Virus record (IMG/VR): IMGVR_UViG_3300027747_001177
Location: 1 to 22,465 of that record
Strand: one strand, 5' to 3'
Source of the DNA: a virus
Length of the DNA: 22,465 bases
In this document: positions 13,997-22,087 of the stretch, piece by piece
Layout of the letters: the number at the start of each line of letters is the position of its first letter
Numbering within the stretch: the first letter of the stretch is position 1
The notes under the pieces: model-generated
What the model was told of the DNA's origin: nothing
What the model saw: the letters and a program-made list of their open reading frames with translations, nothing else
The model's database searches: none
Program-made: the position numbers and the translations under genes

Positions 13997-14863
13997 TTAA
14001 ACCTTGTATGTAAAGAACTGTGATGGGTCATCCTGTTTGAATTTCTTCTGTACAAATTCTTTCCATTCAGGTACACGGTCATATTGATGTACAATACAGA
14101 AAGGTTTACCTAATGAATTAGAAACAATACCATCATAGAATACAGGTTCAAGCTCGGTTAAATTTGGTCTGAAACCATCAATCTTAGATGGGTCAGCAAC
14201 TGTTCCTGCCTGTACAGCCCAAGCTTCATGTTGTTTTGTGTAATGAATAACATTCTTATATGGTTGAGTTTGAATCAACACATTGTAGACCGCCTGGTCA
14301 ACGATAGGAATAGGTCTATTGGTTGCATTACTGAAGATGTTGAACACCAAGTCTTTAATATATTCAGACGAACCTGCAAGCACTCCTACGTTGTAGATTT
14401 CATTGTCTTTAAATTTGTTATAGATGTAACCGCCATAAGTTTCCATTAAGTTTTGGTTGCCCCATGATTCATCTTTGTAACGAATAGATTCTGCACCTGC
14501 CACAAGTTGTTTCATATCTTTAACACCAATATTGTGGTAGTCTAACCATTCAAATGGGTCTGTCTGAAAATAAACATCTTTTACATCTGTTGTAATGACA
14601 TGGTTATACTTCTGCCAATTCTTGGAGAGATAATCATAGATGGAAAGAAATCTTAAAACGTGTACGGGAATATTGGCTTCTGGCATATCTACCAGTTCAA
14701 ATCCTTTGTTAGCCAAAATAGATTTGGTTTCGTCTGTTGCATTACCCACACACATAACTCTATGTGCATCAGGCATCACTTCACAAATTGATTCAACCCA
14801 CGGTTTAAGTTGATTGTAGTTATAGTTGGTGAATCCACCAATAATTAAGTTTTGTTTCGCCAT
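13997..14863 (-). CDS. Putative nucleotide-diphospho-sugar transferase (DVxDVxFQxDPF motif)
   Basis: A 288-aa protein. Residues 93-104 read DVKDVYFQTDPF, the DxxD block of nucleotide-diphospho-sugar transferases (the GT77-like group has DVRDVVFQ), where the first Asp residues bind the metal and UDP-sugar. IPIVDQAVYN at about 185-194 corresponds to the conserved D-Q region of the acceptor half, and CIVHQYDR near 266 to the final His strand. Preceded by GGAGAA with a five-base spacer, and its start overlaps the GT2 gene by 19 bases. No membrane segments, so cytoplasmic. Donor and acceptor unknown. Confidence 0.75.
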   Translation of the reverse strand: MAKQNLIIGGFTNYNYNQLKPWVESICEVMPDAHRVMCVGNATDETKSILANKGFELVDMPEANIPVHVLRFLSIYDYLSKNWQKYNHVITTDVKDVYFQTDPFEWLDYHNIGVKDMKQLVAGAESIRYKDESWGNQNLMETYGGYIYNKFKDNEIYNVGVLAGSSEYIKDLVFNIFSNATNRPIPIVDQAVYNVLIQTQPYKNVIHYTKQHEAWAVQAGTVADPSKIDGFRPNLTELEPVFYDGIVSNSLGKPFCIVHQYDRVPEWKEFVQKKFKQDDPSQFFTYKV

Positions 14864-15558
14864 GGTAATTCTCCATTATATTTTTCATTCATAATTCTGT
14901 TGCCGTGATGGAAGAATTCTGGTTTAACAGAACCTTCATTACCAGCAACACGATAATTTACTGTATATTGACCTGTACAATTATAGTCAGAGAATGCTTG
15001 AGACAATACATTGAACCAAACTCTATCTTGTCCCCAACCACCATGCCATACAGACGCTAATCTTATCGCATGGTCAGTCCTAAGGCAATAACAATTAGTA
15101 TCTATATGACTATAATCACCGGAAAATACTGGCCATTTACCTAAAGATTCACAATTGTCTTGGCATAGAAAGTTACCATCTTTGTCTGTTATATTACGTA
15201 ATGAATAAGACCAATCTAGGTTATTTTTCTCAATAGTTTCAATACATGATTGTACATGGTTTGGTTCTAACCAACAATCTTGGTCCAGATATAAAACATA
15301 TTTGGTATCAATTAGATGTGTGAAAGCGGCATAGACACGGTGGCCATAAAATCCATTGGCACCAACATTCAAAGGCAAATAACATTTTTCTATATTCTTA
15401 CCAGGAAAAGAATCAACAATATTCCTTGTCCTAGAATGGTTTTGTAAACCATCGGAAATAATATAACATTTTGTTTCATAGGTTTGTTCAAGTACACTCT
15501 GAACAGCCTTTCTCAACTCCGGAGAACCAGTAGTTGGTATAATCACAGTAGCAGACAT
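14845..15558 (-). CDS. Family 2 glycosyltransferase
   Basis: Start placed at ATG 15558 (237 aa): GGAG lies five bases upstream, and TAATG overlaps the previous stop by one base; an in-frame TTG at 15570 is less likely. MSATVIIPTTGSPELRKAVQSV is the classic GT2 N-terminus, SDG at 35-37 follows it, and LDQDCW at 91-96 supplies the DxD-type metal motif. GGWGQDRVWF in the C-terminal half corresponds to the conserved acceptor/catalytic ED region in altered form. No C-terminal transmembrane helices are visible, so it is a soluble enzyme. It follows the methyltransferase at the head of the island. Confidence 0.9.
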   Translation of the reverse strand: MSATVIIPTTGSPELRKAVQSVLEQTYETKCYIISDGLQNHSRTRNIVDSFPGKNIEKCYLPLNVGANGFYGHRVYAAFTHLIDTKYVLYLDQDCWLEPNHVQSCIETIEKNNLDWSYSLRNITDKDGNFLCQDNCESLGKWPVFSGDYSHIDTNCYCLRTDHAIRLASVWHGGWGQDRVWFNVLSQAFSDYNCTGQYTVNYRVAGNEGSVKPEFFHHGNRIMNEKYNGELPWRNKT

Positions 15559-16160
15559 TACCACTCCCAAAATAACTGATAGCCATTTTGTTTTATTGGT
15601 CGACCAGATTTATTCATATAATCAAAAATAAATTGGCCTTTACCAGATAGAACCTGTTGGCCATCTTTATATTCAATCCAATTATCATCAACACCGATTA
15701 GTGCACCCTTTTGCAATGAAGGACTAATTGTCAGCAATTCATACATATGGTGTAGAGCACTCATGTAGACAACCTGAGGTTCATCTCTTGGTGCATCAAA
15801 ACTATCCAAATAGAGAAAATCAATTTTCTTATTTTGTTCCAATAGTACTTCATTCAATTGTTTTAATTTTGTAACACTATCACCCAAAGTAACAGAACTA
15901 CGGAGACTCGTCATTCTACTTCTGGAATATTCTACTGATTCTTCAGCAAGGTCTACTGTCCAAAAAGTTCCACCATATTCATTAATGTACTTATCAAACA
16001 GTAAACTACTTTGGCCATCACCTTCATAATTATCTAGTTGTCTAGCACAACCAGTTTCGACAATTAAAGGGTCTTGTTTAAGTTTTAAATATTTAAAAAT
16101 ATAATCAAATCCAGGTTGTCTATGTCCTAGTCTGCTTCTCACATCATCATAAAATTTCAT
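15558..16160 (-). CDS. Class I methyltransferase-fold protein (Methyltransf_24-like)
   Basis: A 200-aa protein with a Rossmann-like SAM fold. PLIVETGCAR at 31-40 is a motif I variant, with GDGQSS at 47-52. TFWTVDLAEES (65-75) matches the strand-2 acidic end, DFLYLDSFDA is the strand-4/5 region with an Asp that can bind metal, and ALIGVDDNW is a later strand. This spacing resembles Methyltransf_24 and related O-methyltransferase/hydroxylase-like proteins found next to glycosyltransferases. It is the first gene of the glycan island, starting 2 bases after the stop of the 108-aa frame. Sugar O-methylation is plausible; the substrate is not determined. Confidence 0.7.
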   Translation of the reverse strand: MKFYDDVRSRLGHRQPGFDYIFKYLKLKQDPLIVETGCARQLDNYEGDGQSSLLFDKYINEYGGTFWTVDLAEESVEYSRSRMTSLRSSVTLGDSVTKLKQLNEVLLEQNKKIDFLYLDSFDAPRDEPQVVYMSALHHMYELLTISPSLQKGALIGVDDNWIEYKDGQQVLSGKGQFIFDYMNKSGRPIKQNGYQLFWEW

Positions 16161-16162
16161 AA

Positions 16163-16471
16163 TTACTTTCCTCTAGTTAGTTTCAATATATTTTCTATTT
16201 GTTTCTCTATTACTGGTTTACGATTAGGCCAATATATATATTCTTTGTCTCCAGTAGAATATAGTTTGGTGAGAAATGGTATAATCATCTTCTCTAATTC
16301 CAATAGTTGACTTCTGTAATTGCTAGCAGTTAATGAAGATGCTTCATATTCCGCATCTTTGGCTGCATTCGTAATGACCGCTTTATATTCTTCCTCAGAT
16401 ACAGCAGAAAAACCAAAGTCATCAACGCCATCGAACTCTTTGGATAGTTTATCAAAATCTATTAGTGCCAT
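16163..16471 (-). CDS. Conserved small phage protein, function unknown
   Basis: Start at ATG 16471 (102 aa), one base after the preceding stop; the GTG at 16489 is a possible but less likely alternative, and neither has a strong ribosome binding site. The N-terminus is acidic (DGVDDFGFSAVSEEEY at about 14-29). The C-terminus has DKEYIYWPNRKPVIEKQI at about 75-92, which I associate with an unnamed family in marine T4-like phages. Mostly helical by composition, with no metal or membrane motif. It separates the nuclease-like gene from the glycan island. Confidence 0.7.
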   Translation of the reverse strand: MALIDFDKLSKEFDGVDDFGFSAVSEEEYKAVITNAAKDAEYEASSLTASNYRSQLLELEKMIIPFLTKLYSTGDKEYIYWPNRKPVIEKQIENILKLTRGK

Positions 16472-16472
16472 T

Positions 16473-17804
16473 TTATCTAAAACCTGCACATTCTTTTTTC
16501 ATTAAATCTTTAAACTCTTTACTAATCGTACCGGTAAAAGAAGGTTGTGCACTAAAATCTCCTTTGTATCTCAATACTAAATTCAAAATGGTCAAATTTC
16601 CTTTATCTAGAGTCATTGCTACTCCAGCCGAATCACTATTTTCTTTTTTAACTTCATCAACTGAAACTTTAAATTGAGCATTTTTATATTTATTTTCTAT
16701 TCTTTTAAGTCCACATAAAGTAGTACCTAAAGGTATAAGAGATCCTTGACTTAAAGTAACTGATTTTTTTGTTACGTTTCCAACACCAGTAACTAAGGCA
16801 AAATCGAAATTATATTTTTGTAATGTTTCTGCATCCATATATTCAAATAAATTTGTTTTTAATATGATATCAATTAATCCATCAGCAAATAATTGTGAAT
16901 TTTGATTCATTATTGTCACAAACTTTTGCCATAAAGGAGAATTTTTATCCTGTAATTGTTTGTTCACCCATTGACGCATGGATGTAGGACCGGTACTTTG
17001 CTCTGACTTATATCCATCTCGATTCTTTGCGGATCCTTTGGTATTGATATATCTTCGTTCAAATAAATCTTTATCTTTTTTCTTACTCACATATAATTCA
17101 TTTCTTCCGGCTTCACTTTCGGAGAATTTTTTCCATGCTTTTTGGTCTACTATTTTTTTACCATTAGTGTCATTAATATCTGTATAATTAATATAACCTT
17201 CGTTTACAGCTTTTATAACTAAATCAATAAGGAAATTTATTCTTGTTTTTTCTAGTTGTTCATTTAATTCTTTAAAATCATCACTTAATAATAATGTATT
17301 AAATGCTTTATTAATTAAAGTTGGATCATCTGCGTTCACGGCTTTCTTCTTTTTTAAAGAAATACCAAAAAAAGTTTTTCCATCTTCAGACACCATTATA
17401 TCAGAAGAGTTATAATCGGCCATGCCTGCTGCGTTTATTTTAAACTTAATAATTTCTTTTGGCCAGGTTCCACCAGTCATATAGATTTTAACATTTTCTG
17501 TTACTCTAAACCTGTTTTTAGCCATAAAAATTTTAATTTCTTTTGCTGCAGAAATTCCCACTAAAAAATCTTGCATTATTTTTATATTTTCGGTCGAGTA
17601 TGTGTCGCCTTTTTGTAATTTTAATTTTTCAATAACTTCAGTTTTAACTGATTTATTTCCAAAAACAATATTTTCGGTAGTTTTTATTTTTTTAAGAGCT
17701 TGTTCAGAAAATTTCTTCAACATCAAAAAATCCGTAGTTGCAATTTTATAGTCTTTATTATTAAATAGTAAAGCAGCCGCAGTAGTGAGTTCGGATAATT
17801 CCAT
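16473..17804 (-). CDS. Lys-rich AT-rich protein, possible PD-(D/E)XK nuclease core
   Basis: A 443-aa protein, visibly more AT-rich (long T runs on the plus strand) and Lys/Asn-rich than its neighbours. Residues 127-168 (AGMADYNSSDI, then GISLKKKK, then DPTLINKAF) have the order of a PD-(D/E)XK core: Asp135 at a strand end, a beta hairpin, then a hydrophobic strand ending in S-L-K with Ser149 where the Glu/Asp would be. A helix with N165/K166 follows. This pattern recalls restriction-type nucleases but is not conclusive. AGG lies 6 bases before ATG 17804, three bases after the upstream stop. No homolog recognised. Composition hints at separate acquisition. Confidence 0.65.
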   Translation of the reverse strand: MELSELTTAAALLFNNKDYKIATTDFLMLKKFSEQALKKIKTTENIVFGNKSVKTEVIEKLKLQKGDTYSTENIKIMQDFLVGISAAKEIKIFMAKNRFRVTENVKIYMTGGTWPKEIIKFKINAAGMADYNSSDIMVSEDGKTFFGISLKKKKAVNADDPTLINKAFNTLLLSDDFKELNEQLEKTRINFLIDLVIKAVNEGYINYTDINDTNGKKIVDQKAWKKFSESEAGRNELYVSKKKDKDLFERRYINTKGSAKNRDGYKSEQSTGPTSMRQWVNKQLQDKNSPLWQKFVTIMNQNSQLFADGLIDIILKTNLFEYMDAETLQKYNFDFALVTGVGNVTKKSVTLSQGSLIPLGTTLCGLKRIENKYKNAQFKVSVDEVKKENSDSAGVAMTLDKGNLTILNLVLRYKGDFSAQPSFTGTISKEFKDLMKKECAGFR

Positions 17805-17807
17805 TTT

Positions 17808-18917
17808 TTACCTAATAATCTCTATGTGTTTTCCTGAAGTCCAAACTTCTAGTTCGGTACGCAATCTACCCTCAGATTTGAGAGTTTCGTACCTATTTAT
17901 AGCTTTATTTTTCCACCATGTAACAATATTCTGTAGTTCATGTTTATGGTAATTTTCTCCTGGTAAAAGTGTATCGGTTTTACAACCCATATACTCTACT
18001 GTATTTTTAAATCCGTAATCAGAAACATAATATCTTTTCTTTTCTGTCAACCCTTTAGCGTTCTCAATCGTTAGCTGGAATGCCTCCCCTTCAGATGTTC
18101 CTTTTAAGGATGCTTTAGTCAAAGCAATAATCTTGGTAAAGGTTCTAAGTTTTCTAGAAGTGGTAGATTCATCACCACCCAATAAATCACCAACTTTACC
18201 TTCCACATAGTCTTTTAATTCAATATATCTTGAACCGTGCATCATTGGTACCATATCGGATTCGGTCAGACCTTTAAAACGAATGTAGGGTTTCATACCA
18301 TCATACTGCGATACTTGTTTAGTTGAACCATACAAACTGGTTGTCTCAAACAAACAAAGATTCATACCATATTTCTTATTACAGATTTCTCTTACTGTAT
18401 GACTGGTACAAATAGCAGATAGAAGTTTACCACCAAGATAATTAAAACCAAATGGCTGTGATGGTACAATTACGAATCCCATGATAGTAGACTCATTGAA
18501 TCGTTTAGATGTATCAGGATTCTGAATCCAGACCTGTCCAAGCAATTCATTTCTTGGTTTCATATAGATTACTGGTGAACCCAAACGAATGAATCCTAGA
18601 ATCTTTCCTGTGTTCTTTTCTTTGACTGCCAGCTGAATGTTTCTTCCGACTGGTGCCTTATTGACATGAGAACTGGTGATGGCAAGTAATGTTTCCCATG
18701 TATCATTTGGTATCTCACACACTTCAATATCCATATCATTTGGGTGCATAGAAAAATCTGAAAACAAATCGTCTTCAGGTGGAAACAATGATGATGGAAG
18801 TTGAGCAACAGACTTCAACTTTTCATCTCTCATGTATTGTTCAATGTCACCAAAGTTGGCAAAGTAATCATTAAATGCCTTGGCACAATACAAGGCATCT
18901 TCTCTAGTTAAAATCAT
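17808..18917 (-). CDS. DUF4338/DruA-like protein (tentative)
   Basis: A 369-aa protein. Residues 106-225 have the layout I remember for DUF4338, the DruA domain of the Druantia defence system. It runs ILGFIRLGSPV, then GQVWI with a downstream KRFNES, then IMGFVIVPSQP and LGGKLLSAIC, and finally CLFETTSLYGST followed by Y-D-G and G-L-T (ET...G.T...G.T). The N-terminal 90 residues and C-terminal 120 residues (Lys/Arg-rich, WWKNKAINRY near 334) are not recognised. It lies directly downstream of the helicase and 64-aa genes in what would otherwise be a replication module, overlapping the latter by 4 bases. A phage-carried DruA relative could act in DNA recognition, inter-phage exclusion or counter-defence. 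The family call is from pattern memory and needs a profile search. Confidence 0.55.
   Translation of the reverse strand: MILTREDALYCAKAFNDYFANFGDIEQYMRDEKLKSVAQLPSSLFPPEDDLFSDFSMHPNDMDIEVCEIPNDTWETLLAITSSHVNKAPVGRNIQLAVKEKNTGKILGFIRLGSPVIYMKPRNELLGQVWIQNPDTSKRFNESTIMGFVIVPSQPFGFNYLGGKLLSAICTSHTVREICNKKYGMNLCLFETTSLYGSTKQVSQYDGMKPYIRFKGLTESDMVPMMHGSRYIELKDYVEGKVGDLLGGDESTTSRKLRTFTKIIALTKASLKGTSEGEAFQLTIENAKGLTEKKRYYVSDYGFKNTVEYMGCKTDTLLPGENYHKHELQNIVTWWKNKAINRYETLKSEGRLRTELEVWTSGKHIEIIR
17894..17901 (-). promoter_or_regulatory. Possible internal late-promoter octamer (TATAAATA)
   Basis: A second exact TATAAATA on the minus strand, within the coding sequence of the DruA-like gene and about 90 bases before ATG 17804. 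It could give late transcription of the nuclease-like gene and the glycan island. It is inside a coding region, and this many chance matches are expected in AT-rich DNA, so it is weak. Confidence 0.2.
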
Positions 18918-19108
18918 ATTCTAAATTTTTCCAATACTTGGTTAGCCAAATCAAAATTGTTAATTGGTGGTTCTTCATTAATAGAAACCATAGACACACT
19001 AAATCCTAAGTCTGACCTCGGATCATATCTCAATATAACCTGGTGCGTTTTTGGATTCCATTCGCCATGAAATTTAATATTTACATTTTTTATTTTATTG
19101 AGCATCAT
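18914..19108 (-). CDS. Small phage protein, 64 aa, unknown
   Basis: A 64-aa protein beginning Met-Met. The first ATG (19108) overlaps the helicase stop as ATGA and has AAGGA eight bases upstream, so I prefer it over 19105. It opens with a Lys/Asn-rich strand (MLNKIKNVNIKFHGEW), followed by VILRYDPRSDLGF and a helical C-terminus (LANQVLEKFRI). No known motif. The tight overlaps on both sides make it a real gene, translated with the helicase. Confidence 0.7.
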   Translation of the reverse strand: MMLNKIKNVNIKFHGEWNPKTHQVILRYDPRSDLGFSVSMVSINEEPPINNFDLANQVLEKFRI

Positions 19109-20493
19109 ACTTTAAATCCTTCAAATTTCTTCTTAACTGTTTCACGATTACCAAATGTGTTTAATGGTTTATCGTGGCCTGCATCAGCAAGACCCGTTTG
19201 TGCTGATTGTTCAATATCAAATAATTTCATTTTAGAACGGTCAATACCAACAGTAAATCTCTTATAATATGTTGGGTCATTGTAACGATTCTTTAATTGT
19301 TTAACCATAATTTGTCCGAGTTCTTCTAGTTCTTCAGAAGAAATCAAAGCAAACATTAAGTCGGCGGTAGCAGGCAACCCAAACGATTCACTCGTATCTT
19401 CCAAACCAGGATCAGACGAAGTGAATCCGCTGCGGGTAGTTTGAGTCGCAGATACAATAGGAACATTATGTTCAACCGCAAGACCTCTAAGTTCTTCTGC
19501 GATAGACTTGACATAGGTGTAAGAGTTAATATTTGCACCAGCCTTAATACGAGAAGAACAACAGATATTAAGATAATCCACAAAGATAATATCAGGAATG
19601 AAAGACCTTTTGAGATTAAGTTCATTGAGTAAAGTCCTAAAATGAGTTGTGGATGCTGAAGCTGTTGGATATTCTTTGATGATTAGTTTGCCTGTGGTCT
19701 TTTCACGGACTCTAGCAACCTTTTTATCATACATATCTTTCGGTAATTCAATCAAATCATCCAATGTAACATTAAGGAGATTTGCATCAATACGTTCTGC
19801 AATTTTTTCTTCAGCCATTTCAAGTGTGATGTACAAGACATTCTTACCTTGTACCATAGCGCCAGCGGCAACGTGACACATAAAAAGAGACTTACCGACA
19901 CCAGTGCCAGCAAGAGCAATGTTAAGGGTCTTAGCAGGTAGTCCGCCTTTTGTAATCTTGTTAAAGTATTCCAAGTCAAAGGGGATTCGTTCTTCTTTTC
20001 TGTGATAGAATTCATATCGTTCATCAGAGTTCTCCAAATAATCGTGACCAACAGTTGTATCGAAGCTTACCGCCAAGGCGTCCGAAAGTATCTTGGGAAT
20101 CGCACCTTTCTCATTCTGCTTGTCTTTTCCGTCAAGTATAGAAATGGACCCCAGTACTGCATTGTAAATCGCTTTTTCTTGGCAAAACTTTTCGGTTTTA
20201 TCAACAAGCCATTGTATCTCGGTACTTGTTTCCTTATTAGATTCAATCTCTTTGAGATAAGTTTGGCACTTCTCCACTTCGTCATCTGTAAGAGAATTCC
20301 TCTCTTTGACGGCAATACCGATTGCTTCAATCGCCGGTGTAGTATTGTAAGTTTCTGTGAATGATGTAATTTCATTGAATATTGTTTTTTCAGTTCTATC
20401 TGAGAAATATTCTGGTTTCAAAAAAGGTAATACTTTTCTCAAGTATTCTTCATTATAGACCAAATTCTTTAGTATCGCTTGTTCCAGTTTCAT
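19105..20493 (-). CDS. 41: Replicative DNA helicase, gp41/DnaB type
   Basis: Start placed at ATG 20493 (462 aa) with GGAAG six bases upstream. The longer frame to 20544 lies inside the previous gene and has no better signal. The N-terminal helical domain (1-150) is followed by a RecA-like core: Walker A AGTGVGKS at 195-202, the catalytic Glu region LEM at 224-226, Walker B IIFVDYLNI at 302-310, and SATQTTR at 348-354 (the sensor/DNA-loop strand typical of DnaB). This matches the T4 gp41 hexameric 5'-3' helicase, which works with primase gp61 and loader gp59 at the fork (neither in this window). Length is close to T4 gp41 (475 aa). The start overlaps the upstream gene by 41 bases. Confidence 0.92.
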   Translation of the reverse strand: MKLEQAILKNLVYNEEYLRKVLPFLKPEYFSDRTEKTIFNEITSFTETYNTTPAIEAIGIAVKERNSLTDDEVEKCQTYLKEIESNKETSTEIQWLVDKTEKFCQEKAIYNAVLGSISILDGKDKQNEKGAIPKILSDALAVSFDTTVGHDYLENSDERYEFYHRKEERIPFDLEYFNKITKGGLPAKTLNIALAGTGVGKSLFMCHVAAGAMVQGKNVLYITLEMAEEKIAERIDANLLNVTLDDLIELPKDMYDKKVARVREKTTGKLIIKEYPTASASTTHFRTLLNELNLKRSFIPDIIFVDYLNICCSSRIKAGANINSYTYVKSIAEELRGLAVEHNVPIVSATQTTRSGFTSSDPGLEDTSESFGLPATADLMFALISSEELEELGQIMVKQLKNRYNDPTYYKRFTVGIDRSKMKLFDIEQSAQTGLADAGHDKPLNTFGNRETVKKKFEGFKV

Positions 20494-20773
20494 CAGCCAC
20501 TTCCTGTTCAATATTACTACCCATAATTTCGACAAGTAAATCACCTAGGTAATTCTTAAACTTCTCATCTTTTTCCAATTTCTTGGGCTTATCTACAGGA
20601 GATTCTAACACATCATAAGCAAAAAGTAAATAGACCTGGTCATTCTTTTCTTCAAACTTTACCTTACCATATTTAAATATGGTATCTTTATATGGTCCAT
20701 CCAAAAACCTAATGTGTACCGATGTACCATCATTCTTTGGATAGATAAAACAATAATCTACGCCTTCAATCAT
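20453..20773 (-). CDS. Conserved phage protein between UvsX and helicase, unknown
   Basis: Start chosen at ATG 20773 (106 aa): GGAG precedes it by 7 bases and it overlaps the previous stop by 8 bases; the frame open to 20821 is an extension without signal. The N-terminal two thirds (VDYCFIYPKNDGTSVHIRFLDG and onward) suggest a small beta barrel (KDTIFKYGKVKFEEK, then VYLLFAYDVLES). The C-terminus is acidic and helical. In T4 the gene between uvsX and 41 is gene 40, but I see no convincing resemblance. Its end overlaps the helicase start by 41 bases, so translation is probably coupled. Confidence 0.7.
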   Translation of the reverse strand: MIEGVDYCFIYPKNDGTSVHIRFLDGPYKDTIFKYGKVKFEEKNDQVYLLFAYDVLESPVDKPKKLEKDEKFKNYLGDLLVEIMGSNIEQEVADETGTSDTKEFGL

Positions 20774-21017
20774 TCCATTTCTCCGTTTGTTCAAAAGATT
20801 GTTCCTGTATTGTCTTTTCACCAGTTACTTTTCGTGGTGAAGAACACATAGGACAATTTGATACACCACAATCTAGTGCGTGATGTTTAACTAACTTATG
20901 TGGTTCTTTAATTTCCACACCATGCGTTTTGGCAATCTTAGTTTGTTTCTTAATTATGTTTTCTGTTTTCAGAATTCGTTTCGAATGCTTGATTCTACTT
21001 TCTTCATCACTCATCAT
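20766..21017 (-). CDS. Small Cys-containing conserved phage protein
   Basis: An 83-aa basic protein. The N-terminal half is a Lys-rich helix (RIKHSKRILKTENIIKKQ). The C-terminal half has C50, C55 and C58 in LDCGVSNCPMCSSPRK plus H45/H46, a possible zinc-binding knuckle followed by the helix KTIQEQSFEQ. I recall this His-x-LDCG-x-x-x-C-x-x-C-x-x-PRK arrangement from many small proteins of diverse tailed phages, none with a known function. It begins ATGATG: ATG 21017 makes an ATGA overlap with the uvsX stop, while ATG 21014 is better spaced from GGAG, so the start may be one codon later. Binding of nucleic acid or a partner of UvsX is speculation. Confidence 0.8.
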   Translation of the reverse strand: MMSDEESRIKHSKRILKTENIIKKQTKIAKTHGVEIKEPHKLVKHHALDCGVSNCPMCSSPRKVTGEKTIQEQSFEQTEKWND

Positions 21018-22087
21018 TCAACTCCGTTGGTTGTTTCTACCTCAAATGTTTCATGTATATCACTCGACATAATATTACCAGAAGCAACACGATATTTGTT
21101 CTCAACAAAATCTTGGAATGATTTGTCTTTGATGATAGGCATCCAGAATTCTTTTGTATCAGTATCTTTAATACGATATTTCTTTTCTTCTATAACCCCT
21201 GTCTCGGTATCAACTTTGCTGTACCACCCATTCGTTGGTTTGACAACGTGTTTGGACTCAAGTGCAAGGTCAAGTAAACCAGACCACTTAGAAATACCAC
21301 CATCAAAAGAAACAGTAACAGGGATTTTCGATTTTTCTTTGACATATCTAGATTTCTCCACGTTGATAATGAAATTATAACCGATAACATCGGTGCCTTC
21401 TTTTTCTTGCTGACGGCCAATAATGAAGATATTATCAGCAGAGTAATAAGAACCTGTACCACCACCAACAATTGCTTTAGGGAACATACCAATTTCCATG
21501 TATGTATGATTTACAACAACCATTGGAATATCTTTTAATGACAAGTGTGGTGTTACCATACGGAACAAACTCTTAACTTGTTTTGCTCTGGACATATCAG
21601 CAACCGATTTACCATCAAGTGCATCATCAACTTCTTTCTTGGATGCCAAGTTACCAATTGAATCAATGACGATAATTAATTTATCACCACGTTCAAGATT
21701 GGTCAACTGTGACATGATATCAAATTTTAATTGCTCAATATCAGTAAGGGGAGTATGCAAAACACGATTAGTGTCAATACCGAAACTGTCAAAGTAGGAT
21801 TGTGGTGTACCAAACTCAGAATCATAGAATAGAAGCGCTGCATCAGGATATTTGTCCATATAAGATTTGGCCATCAATAATGAAAATGCTGTCTTAAAAT
21901 GCTTGGATGGACCAGCCCACATTGTAAGACCTGGAGTTAGACCACCATCCAACTTACCAGAAAGTGCCACGTTAATAATTGGCACAGCGGTTTGAATCAT
22001 ATCTTTGTTGTTAAAGAATTTTGATTTCGAAAGAATAGCCGAATCTTTAATCGAACTATTCTTTTTAATTTTGTCAAGTATACTCAT
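21014..22087 (-). CDS. uvsX: UvsX RecA-like recombinase
   Basis: A 357-aa RecA-family protein of the T4 UvsX branch. Walker A reads GPSKHFKT at residues 59-66, the non-canonical GPSKxxK(S/T) form of UvsX (T4 has GPSKSFKS). YDSEFG at 88-93 holds the catalytic Glu, LIIVIDSIGN at 137-146 is Walker B, and VVVNHTY at 190-196 is the loop strand. GGGTGSYYSAD after it is the DNA-binding loop L2 region. UvsX forms the presynaptic filament for recombination-dependent replication and repair, helped by UvsY, which I do not see here. ATG 22087 overlaps the upstream stop by 4 bases and has AAGGA at about 6 bases. Length is close to T4 UvsX (391 aa), slightly shorter. Confidence 0.95.
   Translation of the reverse strand: MSILDKIKKNSSIKDSAILSKSKFFNNKDMIQTAVPIINVALSGKLDGGLTPGLTMWAGPSKHFKTAFSLLMAKSYMDKYPDAALLFYDSEFGTPQSYFDSFGIDTNRVLHTPLTDIEQLKFDIMSQLTNLERGDKLIIVIDSIGNLASKKEVDDALDGKSVADMSRAKQVKSLFRMVTPHLSLKDIPMVVVNHTYMEIGMFPKAIVGGGTGSYYSADNIFIIGRQQEKEGTDVIGYNFIINVEKSRYVKEKSKIPVTVSFDGGISKWSGLLDLALESKHVVKPTNGWYSKVDTETGVIEEKKYRIKDTDTKEFWMPIIKDKSFQDFVENKYRVASGNIMSSDIHETFEVETTNGVE

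Noticed and set aside
19752-20375. Two minus-strand frames (19752-20051 and 20067-20375) inside the helicase gene
   Set aside because: Out-of-frame shadows; the helicase frame carries Walker motifs across the region.
20898-21380. Plus-strand 160-codon frame
   Set aside because: Antisense to uvsX and the Cys-containing gene, both well supported.
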